Below, piece by piece: positions 13,501 to 22,564 of a stretch of DNA of 64,000 nucleotides. The stretch's first letter is position 1. Every line of letters starts with the position of its first letter. Below the pieces are notes generated by a model. The model made no database searches, was not told the DNA's origin, and was given only the letters and a program-made list of their open reading frames with translations. The DNA comes from Branchiostoma floridae (Eukaryota; Chordata; Leptocardii; Amphioxiformes; Branchiostomatidae): the NCBI RefSeq assembly GCF_000003815.2, contig NC_049981.1:20950505-21014504 (forward strand). The letters run 5' to 3'. The position numbers and the translations under genes are program-made.

Positions 13501-16500
13501 ACAGGGATAGGGCTGGGTATCGGTACAGCGTACCGGTACAAAACCGATTTTTCTTATTGGACCGGTCCAGAAAAACCGGACCTGAAAAAATTAGGTGGAC
13601 CGGATGTTGGACCGATTAGAAAATTAACATATTATTTTATCAGGCATTCATACGTTTTGGCGCTTGCAGTTGGAAGAAAATGACAAGAGTGAAGTAGAGT
13701 TTATAGTAATTTCTACCAATGTTTACAGTCAATCGTACAGGTGCAGTTAGCGTTGTAGTATTTTAAACGCCAGTGTTATGTCTAATACTCCACCAAACAG
13801 ATTTCTTTGTAATGAAATGGACCATTGGTATAAGTCATACTGAATCAGGTCCAGGTTCAGGTCCGGACCTGGACCTGATCCTCTGGACCTGAACCGGACC
13901 TGGACCTGAATTTTCTGTACCGGTACCCAGCCCTACACAGGGATATAGACATTGATATTTCAATGTACAAGATTCTATTACAAATGTAGCATACTGTATG
14001 TATTTCCAGCATCGACGTGCCCATCCTCATGTAAGTGCCTGGACGGAGTCGTCTACTGTCAGAGCAAAGGTCTGACCAGCATTCCACCAAAGATACCAAG
14101 AACAAGTCGCGAACTGTAAGTAGTAGAACAAGGAAATTATGGGTAATAGTGCCATGTTTTATATAGAATGTCTTTTATTTTCATAAATTCATCTATGAGT
14201 ACTGGTCTAATGGAAAAACAGATGAATTACTATGATCAATAATTAAGAAATCAATCTTGCTAGCACGAATTGTCGGGAGGAAAAATGAAGACTTTATCTA
14301 ACATGTATCAACAGAGGGTATTTATTGCCAAACGTAAGAGACAAAATATAGCTGCGATTACAAACTCGGGCTATAACAATATAACATGTACTTTCAGATA
14401 TTTTGCAGGCAACAGACTCAACTTGACGAAGACTTCCCTGAGAACATGGGGTCTGCTCACGACACTGTAAGTATTTAGTGTTGCCTAAGATCAATAAAGT
14501 TCAGCCGACGGAATATCTCCTATTTCACCAGCCATCTGCTAACCAAAAACCGGATCATTGCCTTCCGGCAATAGATTCCAATGTAGTCCTTCTTAATCGA
14601 TGCTTGTCGTAGTTGTTACATGTGGCCTAGCATATTTTGACAATGCAGCTTTGGCTGTGATACGACGGCACCCCACTATGTACTGTCCCCATCCATGCCT
14701 ATAGTGTCATTATCTCTCTTGACTGCTTTTACGGTCATACATTACCATGAACACAACAAGGATGCACAATCGAGACCTGGTCTCTCTACCTGTTTAATGC
14801 AATCATGAGCATGTACTCATAGCGAGGTTTATGAATCTTATGTGGAAGATCGGTACTAAGATCTTCTTCTACTTCCAGTGTTGTACTGCGCTGTTAAATA
14901 ATGAAAAGAAATTACACGTTGAACCTGTAATTGTGAGTGACTTACTTACAATGTATTTTTCAGGGACATCAGTAATAATTCCCTCACAGACATACCGACT
15001 GGTGCCTTCTCTAGCCTCTTTAGGTTAAGAAATCTGTGAGTACGTTCAAAGTGCACATCAATATATATATTTTGTGTGCCTATGTAGATGATAATGTTTC
15101 AACTTACCCGACTTATATACGTAACACTATGATTGATGCTGCTGCTTGCAACTTGCTTTGAAAAAGTTCAAAGTATAAAAGTGCTGTTGTTGTTATCTCC
15201 TACAGAAACCTCAGTTTAAACCTAATTACGAACCTGAGGGCTGGCACCTTTGATGGGCTGGAGAACCTGGAAGTGCTGTAAGTGTGCGGGTACCTATTAT
15301 TTTTGGCAAGAAGGTTATGTATTCGTCAACGTTTGTGAGTGTTTGTATCTCGCCTGGTGACTTTGAAAAAGGAAAAGTCAATGAATGATTGCTGCATTTA
15401 ACGACTTTTGACCTGCAGGTAATTTAAGTTATTCCCAGTATTTTGTACCTGCTGTGGAATAGCAATCTTCACGCTGTGTAAGGTAGTAGGCGAGAAGTAT
15501 ATTTACAATCTTCTACTGATTATTGAAAGGATATCAAACACTGACAGGCTGCTCTTTCTTTCCCTAGTGACTTGACAGGCAACAACGTGCATGACGTAGA
15601 CGTAGATATTTTCGTGAGTCTACTCAACCTCCGAGATCTGTAAGTATTTGAAAGAACTGACATCTATTTACACGGGGCTAACGTGTAACGTTACGCAGCT
15701 TTCGGGTGTTGAATGAACACTTAAGATAAGCGTGATGAATGTGTACAGAGTGAGAGATTGGAATAGCAGTAATCTGTAGTCAGGCGTTTACAAAAATCGA
15801 TACCATTGCGGCAGATGTGCACGAGAGGCGGGCACGTCTCGTTAACGGGTCCGATTACAGTAATTTTGTGGTTGGCGTAGTTTCACGGCCTTCTCCGTAA
15901 TTAGAGCCTGCCAAAGCGCCAGGGAAAGTCACCTGGACGGCGCGCGCATGACTGTCTCTTCTCTCTCTTTGCAGGAAAACTAATCAGTACAAATTGTGCT
16001 GTTTGTCGCCCCACACGAACGCGTGCTTTGCCGGGCACGACCATATATCCTCATGTGAGCACCTCATCAGGAGCAGGGGCCTAGAAGTTACTGCTTGGGT
16101 CTTGGTTGTAGTGTCAATTGTGGGAAACGCGCTCACCTTGATTCACTATGTTACACAAAAACCAACTGAGTCATCGGCGTTTTTCTGCTGCAACCTCGCA
16201 ATAGCCGACAATCTTTCAGGGATATACTTGATTATCATTTCATCAGCGAATTCCTATTTCAAGGATAGGTATTACCTTGAAGATGAAAGATGGCGAACTC
16301 ATATAGCATGTAGCATAGCCGGAGGACTGATTGTGTTTAGCAAGATGGCTTCCCTTACGATTGTAGTAGCTATCGTTTCCCACATGTACGTGGTATCTCG
16401 TCTGGTGACGACACGGTGGAAATGCACATGTAATGTACTCATGATGGCTTTGTGTTGGCTATTCGCACTCCTCTGTACCGTTCTGCCCATGCGATTTCAA

Positions 16501-19500
16501 CTTGATCAGATAAAAGACAAGGAAACTTCGGCTGCCTGTTCGCCATTTGTTGACATCATCAGAAAACATGGACGGTGGAGACACTGGTTTGTGCTTCTAG
16601 TTGCTATACCAACCATAATGGTAGTAGCTTCAATTGCCTTATTGGGATTATGCTGCTTTGTCGAGGCATTTTATAGAACTAATAAAACAAAGAATAACAT
16701 AAAGCGTCCGCCAGAGGAACAACGAACAATGAAGTTGATAATTGCTACAAATTCCATAAGCTGGCTGTCCGTTGCTTTCGTTGGGATATTCTGTACAGCA
16801 CAGGATGAACTCGTTGTCGCGTTACTGCCATGGGTGGTGCTTCTTGTTGTGCCTCTCTCGTCGGGACTAAATCCATTGATTCAACTGGTGGCGATCGCTG
16901 CAAGTTGGTTCACGAGGAGGAGAGGGGTGTCTGGCAGGAAAGATGAGGAAGGGAACTCGCACACGTCAGCGGACCAGGTCAGATGGAGTCTCCGTGGAAC
17001 TTCTGGTCCAGCTGGCGATGAGCTGGGTGGTACGTACTAGTATGAAACTACAAACCGATGGCTCTTAAGCTTGATGGATGAATGAATATTTTTTTATCGA
17101 CAACTGAACATTAATTAATATTGTACAATGTATAGTTGCAGTAGTATACAACGACGCAACCAGTCTATTGCTACGTATCCGACTACAAAGTACTATAGAT
17201 AATAAATAGTACATGTGTTAGGTTATCGCCACGTGTTGATTTGTTTGGAATGAAGTATACTAATAAAGAAATTTACCTATGTAGGTACAAATGGCCATAG
17301 GTCTCGGGCATGATAACAGTATACGGAAATATCAGTCTGTGTACCAGGGTGAAGTGTTCGCATCAGCGTTTCTCTATCTTTGTTGCAAGCCATCGCAAAG
17401 TGTAATTCATCTTGGATTGCAAATATATGAGAAATGGTTGTACTTTCGTTTATAACCTATAAATCTCAAAACATCGACATATGTATGTTTTATCCTCTTG
17501 TCTCATTCAGCCATCGCAAAGACAGAAAACACCGAGCAGATGCAGCTGTATTTGCAGTGCATTGAGAAAGATGTTGAGCCAATTCACGTAACAAAAGTAT
17601 TGCTGCATTTCAATAAAGAGGTGAGATGTTTTTAAATCAATGCAGCCCTTTGGGCAGCACTCTGCTTAAATGAACTACAACGATTATAACTAGATCAGCT
17701 ATATATTATTATATGCAACGTCGTAAGCATCAAGAATGTAAAAACTTATAACACATCAACATATTGTATATTTCTATATACTCAACTATTTGGGATAACT
17801 CTGTGATTGTTTACACGAGTTGATTATTTGATGTATCGGCTTTGCAAACGGATCACCTTTCCGCCACACCTTCCGATGTGTTGAAGAATTTTGATAGATA
17901 AGAAGACGAATCTATCCACTTTCTCAAAGACACGTGGGTGCCTTGACCTTAAAAGTAGAATTGTCATGTTGTTGTCGGTAATGGTGGGGAAGAACGCATA
18001 AGCTCGAATGCGAGTTAATAAAAGCGTGGAAATTTATGTGTACTAAGTAACTTCATGTCGTGCTAATCCTTGTTTCAGGTACCGCAAATATTGCTCTTGT
18101 TTTTCTCTATTTCTCTAGGGTAACCCTGTGGATGAGGCAACAGTTACAGCTGAGATGATGGTACTTAGGAAAATTGGTCTCGCCGGGAGTCTCCAGAATG
18201 TAATTAACCAATGTGCGATTGCAGACAAAGATGTATACAAGTGGTAAACATGTTAATCTTTATTATCTATCAATTTGATACATACGATAACACCTGTTGC
18301 GAAGGAATTCAGAATGATACATACATTACCTTTGCAACCACATTTGAAAGCTTACACTTAGTGTCATTGATAAGTCAACATGATTACCAATAGGAATGTC
18401 TAACTAAACTAACGTTTGAGACCGCATCTGGAAGCATCGACATCTAGCTGCGGTGTGTAATCGAGCCAGTAAGAATTACCCTGTGGAAGGTGACTGATGG
18501 TCAACGAAACGTCGGTCTTGATGGCACTTGGTGTAGAAGGAACTTTTGTTATCCACTGAATGGAGTGAAGTCTTTAAGCCTGCTCAACATAACATTGATT
18601 GAGACCTGAACAGCAGGTTTGTAATAGGGAATCTGTATTGAACCCGAACTCACTTTACTTACCCAGGGTTCTACACACTACTCGTCATCACTACACTTTG
18701 AGGGAGGTGCTGACCGAATTGACATCTGAAGATATTCTAACCATCAACCTGGATGTAATAAAGGCCTTGAACTTCCTGCACCGAAACGACATCATCCTCG
18801 GCAGAATGTCACTGGATAGTCTCTTAGTCGTAAAGGTGAGTTACAAACCTTTTAAAAAGCCGTTCAGGTGACACTGCATTCATGTGATATTCAAGAGGTT
18901 CTTTGTTTGTCCGTATTACACCCGGTAAATCACATAATGGAGAAACATGTACACCAGGTTTTACCAAATAGCATATCTGGGCAGATTTATTTATCGACTC
19001 ACACCGGGATATACTCTTTTTCGATAAATGCGGTGGGTTCTTAAACGTGCTTGAGGTGTGGGTCTCCATAAATACGGGACTACTATTTAACGTGCTATCC
19101 AAGGGATGTCCCTTGACGAAAGTAGACCTACCCGTTTTCATTTAAACCGAGCGAGGAAATGGATGTAAAATCAAGACTTGTCAGGGATTCGAACTCAGTT
19201 CCTCCAGGTTCAAGAACCCTACCCACAAGGCTCCCGTGCTGCCCACCCAGCTTAAGCGGATTTTGGATTGTACCGCGTTGTCCAGAAATGTGCGTAATAT
19301 GCCAAGCAAATAATACGCTTTATCCAAATGCATTTCCAACTGTTCCAGGAGCCGCAATTGACACTCATCATTGCTGACTTCTCCCATGCCAGGATCGTCG
19401 TTAAAGAAAGGAACCGAAGAAAAGACTTTGACGCCGACTTTAGGGAATGGAAGAAACTAAAAGGTGTTATCGAACTTTACTCAACCAGTCTAGCTCTCCC

Positions 19501-19528
19501 ATTCAAGATCACTTTCAAGAAAATTTAA
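4597..19528 (+). CDS. CUB / C-type lectin / LRR / 7TM receptor with C-terminal pseudokinase (5' partial)
   Basis: Large multi-exon receptor gene. Exons read directly: 4597-4794, 6845-7033, 7309-7502, 8007-8163, 8653-8739, 8971-9255, (gap) 10081-10196, 10597-10995, 11666-11762, (gap) about 12018-12140, 12477-12646, 12961-13314, 14010-14115, 14398-14466, 14964-15035, 15206-15277, 15568-15639, 15975-17029, 17511-17620, 18119-18243, 18667-18835, 19349-19528. All have AG/GT borders and every visible junction is in matching phase. The domain order is at least five CUB modules, two C-type lectin-like domains, an LRR N-cap, four LRRs, an LGR/relaxin-receptor hinge, seven helices and a kinase-like domain without catalytic residues. 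The predicted role is a plasma-membrane sensor for glycans or proteins, which is inference. The signal peptide exon is missing and two N gaps interrupt the ectodomain. The last exon may instead end at 19463 and splice further on. Alternatively the kinase-like exons could be a separate gene. Confidence 0.8.
4930..5200 (-). repeat. Dispersed repeat copy, related to 19015-19260
   Basis: The core TTTAACGTGCTTGAGGCGTGG recurs with few changes near 19040 in another intron of the same gene. Minus-strand open frames over both copies show similar short peptides (HASSTLKGPSHLS and HTSSTFKNPPHLS), which come from the repeat and not from a gene. The copy near 19,180-19,260 ends in a reverse-oriented tRNA B-box-like stretch. 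Confidence 0.55.
5225..5242. repeat. Poly-G run
   Basis: An uninterrupted run of G follows AAA within the first large intron of the receptor gene. It is low complexity and its length is unreliable in a draft assembly. Confidence 0.9.
9538..10080. other. Assembly gap (N) inside the CUB region
   Basis: 543 N. At least one exon, the N-terminal half of the fourth CUB domain, must lie here because the exon after the gap encodes only a CUB C-terminal half. Confidence 0.99.
11666..13314 (+). other. Receptor ectodomain part 2: two C-type lectin-like domains
   Basis: The first CTLD begins in exon 11666-11762 (ELCEKGFRYCRSNCFRV). It continues after the N gap in an exon ending at 12140 (IGLMTTGQDARYAWVDGSEV) and finishes in exon 12477-12646 (YWRGRAP, then WFTVPCDD and YVCKAKA). 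The second CTLD is one exon, 12961-13314, starting GCNRGWSMAGKSC and containing STVATVNS. No EPN/QPD-WND carbohydrate-binding set is obvious, so sugar binding cannot be assumed. The middle exon of CTLD1 reads through only if one T of the run 12075-12078 is ignored. Confidence 0.82.
11889..12017. other. Assembly gap (N) inside C-type lectin domain 1
   Basis: 129 N. The start of the middle CTLD1 exon and its acceptor probably lie here, since the sequence right after the gap already reads as CTLD (EQLLKEVKDV). Confidence 0.99.
13508..13935. mobile_element. hAT-like MITE with 8-bp target duplication
   Basis: A 428-bp element lies in the intron between CTLD2 and the LRR N-cap. Its ends are inverted copies of TAGGGCTGGGTA followed by CGGTAC-rich sequence. 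It is flanked on both sides by the direct repeat CACAGGGA (13500-13507 and 13936-13943). The 8-bp duplication and the CAGGGCTGGG-type terminus fit non-autonomous hAT elements. The interior holds many GGTCC/GGACC palindromes and no coding sequence. Confidence 0.88.
14010..17029 (+). other. LRR block and seven-transmembrane domain (LGR/RXFP-like)
   Basis: Exon 14010-14115 encodes a Cys-rich LRR N-cap (CPSSCKCLDG, then LTSIPPKIP). Exons 14398-14466, 14964-15035, 15206-15277 and 15568-15639 are 69 or 72 bp, all phase 2, and each encodes one LRR (for example LDISNNSLTDIPTGAFSSL). This one-exon-per-repeat layout is typical of LGR receptors. The large exon from 15975 starts with the LGR hinge (CC, then SSCEHL) and continues into helix 1 (SIVGNALTL) and helix 2 (NLAIADNLSGIYL). 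The DRY position at the end of helix 3 reads SHM, and the helix 7 NPxxY reads NPLIQ, so G-protein coupling may be altered. With the downstream donor unused, the frame ends at TAG 17038-17040. Confidence 0.88.
17201..17206 (+). promoter_or_regulatory. Possible poly(A) signal for a 7TM-only isoform
   Basis: AATAAA lies 161 bases after the TAG that closes the 7TM exon when the donor at 17030 is not used. It could end a short transcript lacking the kinase-like tail. No transcript evidence is available. Confidence 0.35.
18420..18600 (+). repeat. Dispersed repeat with CAACGAAACGTCGG motif
   Basis: An intron segment contains GTGACTGATGGTCAACGAAA followed by CGTCGG. A related stretch (GCATCGAAACGTAAGCAGG) occurs near 24,100 and, shortened, near 31,867. 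It looks like a widespread transposon-derived repeat. The family is not certain. Confidence 0.4.
19015..19260 (-). repeat. Dispersed repeat with tRNA-like B-box (SINE-like)
   Basis: Shares its core with 4930-5200. Near 19188, GGGATTCGAACTC is the reverse complement of a pol III B-box-like GAGTTCGAATCCC, suggesting a tRNA-derived SINE on the minus strand inside the last large intron of the receptor gene. Confidence 0.45.
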
Positions 19529-20280
19529 GATCTTCTAGTATTCAATGATGAGGCGTTTAACTTGCTGCCTTCATGCCGTCTTATACCCCCCCCCCCCAAA
19601 AAAACCCAAATCTTTGTTTATTTCATGAAAGTAATCAATTTTTTTAGAAACCAATGGTATCATAGTGTTTTAGCAACCTCGGAATATCAAGCCGTAAAAT
19701 TACACTCGTTTAATGATCATTTAGCCTTGTCATTCACGTAGCCTTGCTTCGTGTGTCATGATTGTCAGGTGTACGTATGGTAAATCAATGACAGATCACT
19801 GCACTGAGACAATATAAAGCCACCATTACATATTGAATGTGTAAGGACACCATATACCTCTGTTCAGTTCGCCAAAGAATGTAATTTATGTGTGGCTTCA
19901 GGACAAAACTGTACTACTAAATTAAGAAATCAATAAACGTAAGAGTAATGAATATGATGGATATCCACAATGTTAGCCTGCAGGGCTCACTCCAATAAAA
20001 GTACATATCATCTTGACAGCATCGACGGTACAGTTATCGACAATGTACTTCTCCTGAAGCCTGCAGTTAACCGAAATGTCGCAAGATGTCAGGCTTTACC
20101 AATTCGTTATTTCTGCCATAGAACTTAGCAGCATGGCTGGCCAGTGCGCTGCTTGTATCTAACACCCCCATTCCTCTCAGGCGGTGATTGAGATTTCACA
20201 CTGACCGAGCGATTGGAGTGCTAAACGAATTTCATGATGAAAACTAGAGTTCGACGAACACATCCCTTCGCCAAATAATC

Positions 20281-20511
20281 ATGCCTTTGTATTACTATAT
20301 AGTACCTACCCCAACAATAAATGACTGCTTGAACTGTGTTCCTTACAAACCCACAAATGCTATCAAAAACAAGACTGTGACCACAGATGACCTGGTAGCA
20401 TCCCTGGTCAATCAGAATCTCGTGCTTGTCAGAGGATTTTCTCCCGAGTTTAAGAGCGTCCAGCTCACAGGCTCCTTGAGCAAAACATCTGAGAAAAAGC
20501 TGTGTCCATAG
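20281..20511 (+). CDS. Open frame of unknown nature, possible extra 3' exon of the receptor gene
   Basis: A 76-codon open frame lies 750 bp after the last firm receptor exon. If the exon at 19349 ended at 19463 (AAAAG, then GTGTTA) and the acceptor before 20303 were used, the phases would match and the receptor would gain about 70 residues ending at TAG 20509-20511. A one-in-three phase match is weak support. No domain is recognised, so it may be noise. Confidence 0.2.
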   Translation: MPLYYYIVPTPTINDCLNCVPYKPTNAIKNKTVTTDDLVASLVNQNLVLVRGFSPEFKSVQLTGSLSKTSEKKLCP

Positions 20512-20649
20512 GTCAAAATGAGATAATATAGAAAACAGTTTATTTCTGTTTATTGGCCACTGATCACAATTAAATGCATCTTTCCATGTAGATTATTATC
20601 TAAAGTACTTTTCAGCCAAAAACAATGCAAACAAGTTTGAAAGTACTAT

Positions 20650-21530
20650 CATGGAATTCAGTGGATTTATGAACTTTTAATTATGCAAATTAGCTGTTGA
20701 TTTGCATAATTAATATTACATTATGTAAGTCATCACTTAGGCTATCTACCACTGAAAAATCACAACCACAGCATGTTCAGAACATGAGATGTCAAAAATT
20801 GAAATTTTGCTGCAGTACCTTAGGAAACCGCTAGGGAGCCCACTATCATACTCGACCTTTGTTTTCCTGACCCCTACCCACCTACGAAATATCATCAGGA
20901 TCCTTTCAAGGCTTTTCGGGTTATGCATTCCACAAACAAACGGACGCGCACACTCCAACAAACACAACCCAAAAATCCTGATGATCCGTCAACACGTTCT
21001 CGAGTTATTCTCGTCCAAAGTTTGGAAGGAAATTGGTGCCTGCAGTTCCCAAAAAGCCACTAGGGGGTCCAAACTCACAGCACTTACTCTCTGCCCCAAG
21101 GGTTATCTACCAATCAAAAATCATGACCACAGCATGTCCAGAACGCGCAGTGTCAAAATTAAAAGTTTTGCTGCTGTACCTTAAGCAGCCACTAGGGGGC
21201 CCATTATCGAACTTGACCTTTGTTATCCTGACCCCCAACCACCTACCAAACATCATCAGGATCCATTCAAGGGTTCTCGAGTTATGCTATTTACAAGAAA
21301 GCGGACGCACACGTTTGGCCCGCTACCGTCCTGACGGAAAAAGGCTACGCCAACCATTTTCGAACATGACCTTCCTGTTCGCAACCGCTACTCAAATACC
21401 AAATATCATTACAATCCATACACAGCCTCTCAAGTTATATGCTGTTGACCTACATGTAGGGACACAACATGAGGCCTTAACCCAAAATATAACCTTCTCG
21501 GCGAAGGTAAAGATAAAATATGTTTAGGCC
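20650..21530. repeat. Dispersed repeat block with internal tandem copies
   Basis: Two related units about 360 bp apart (about 20787 and 21147) share TTTTGCTGC.GTACCTTA, CCACTAGGG, GACCTTTGTT.TCCTGACCCC and ATCATCAGGATCC. Shorter matches occur near 29,940-30,100, 41,160, 43,090 and 63,480. Open frames across it are repeat-derived. The left end carries a perfect 14-bp hairpin (20677-20713). Confidence 0.8.
20677..20713. repeat. Perfect 14-bp inverted repeat with ATGCAAAT in both arms
   Basis: The arms TTAATTATGCAAAT (20677-20690) and ATTTGCATAATTAA (20700-20713) are exact reverse complements around a 9-base loop. Each arm contains the POU octamer ATGCAAAT. A single related arm (TTAATTATGCAAAT) occurs near 29952, so this is part of a dispersed repeat. 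Confidence 0.85.
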
Positions 21531-22240
21531 TCGTGTGTTTGTTGTCAGTAATGATTTTACATCTTGCATGCTATCCCAATATATCATGAAGGCAAAGGTT
21601 ACGCGCGATCGCCGACTACAAAAAGAATGCGGGCTCAGCACGGTGCCAATTACGACACTACTGTTATACTGTTACATGCTGTTTACCTCTTTTCTGCTGA
21701 CCGACAGTCATTCATGGCATACAGTGTTTTTTCAACACTGTGTCGACACAGCTGGGGTTTTCCCAGGCCTCATCAGACATACATGAATTCCTAAATAATT
21801 CCAACAATTTGAAAAATCACTTTAGATAAATATGAAGGCAACATCCCCGTAATCTCTTATCAAGGGGAATACTATACCATTAGGCTCGCCCTATGTTATT
21901 GTGTGAGCTTAAAAAAGTACCCTAAATCTGCTTCTTTTTACCAGCCCGTTGGTCATTAACACAATTATACAATACCATTCGGCTGAGCCTTAAGTACTGA
22001 GTGCGAGTTTTTTTATGTTCATATTTGCAACAACAGCTATTATCTAACCTAAATTCTGATTGGCTTCTGACAGAAAAGGCAAGAAAAAGAAAAGAACACA
22101 CCAGCAAAAACAGTTTTATTACCCTACCGGGCAAAACATAAGTTTTTTAGTCACAGCCAAGACATGTACAACAGCCGACGTCTCGGTGACCGTCTTCCAT
22201 CTTTCTCATCAGGTTAATTCTGCTGGTTTTATTCCACATG

Positions 22241-22320
22241 TAGCTACGAGCGGAGTGGGATACTCTGAGTAGGGGGATAGTAGCTAGGAGCGGAGTGGGA
22301 TGCTCCGAGTAGGGGGATAG
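22241..22320. repeat. Two tandem 40-bp units downstream of protease copy A
   Basis: Units at 22241-22280 and 22281-22320 share CGGAGTGGGAT.CTC.GAGT and then AGGGGGATAG. Copy B has a single unit near 30,585-30,625, so the number changed after the segmental duplication. Confidence 0.85.
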
Positions 22321-22516
22321 TAGCTAGGTGCCGCTGCTGATCCTGCGGTCCACACGTAAATCATTGCCCTGGGGGAGGTGACAGACAGCCACTAAAATGT
22401 CCGCTGTTGTTTTGTACATACATGTACTTTTCTTGCGAACCTCGTTAAACAAACCTATATTATCATTCGGGAGATCTATTGCTTAGAAAGAAAAAGAGCA
22501 GTGATATTGTGTAATA

Positions 22517-22522
22517 TTTATT
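22517..22522 (-). terminator. Poly(A) signal of protease copy A
   Basis: AATAAA on the minus strand, 43 bases past the stop codon. It is conserved at 30797-30802 in copy B. Confidence 0.65.
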
Positions 22523-22564
22523 CACACCTTCGTAACACGTACAGAAGGCTATAAACAAACGAAA

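Larger units (their letters stand above)
17511..19528 (+). other. C-terminal kinase-like (pseudokinase) domain exons
   Basis: Four exons (17511-17620, 18119-18243, 18667-18835, 19349-19528) follow the 7TM exon in phase 1, 0, 2 and 0. Their product resembles a compact protein kinase. It has a beta3-like segment with Lys (VTKVLLHFNK), an alpha-C helix with Glu (ATVTAEMMVLRKIG), an alpha-E helix (VIKALNFLHRND) and a catalytic-loop equivalent (IILGRMSLDSLLV) in which HRD, Lys and Asn are all lost. DFG is replaced by DFS (IIADFSHAR). A very short activation region runs into an alpha-F-like helix (DFREWKKLKGVI). I infer a catalytically inactive signalling scaffold. Most of the C-lobe after alpha-F is missing or lies in unseen exons. 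Confidence 0.7.

Noticed and set aside
18079-18118. Alternative acceptor TTGTTTCAG for the pseudokinase exon
   Set aside because: Using it brings an in-frame stop within 15 codons, whereas the acceptor at 18117-18118 keeps the kinase-like frame open.
20789-21527. Two longish plus-strand open frames (131 and 164 codons)
   Set aside because: They translate the same repeated units twice in different registers and match non-coding repeat fragments elsewhere in the window.
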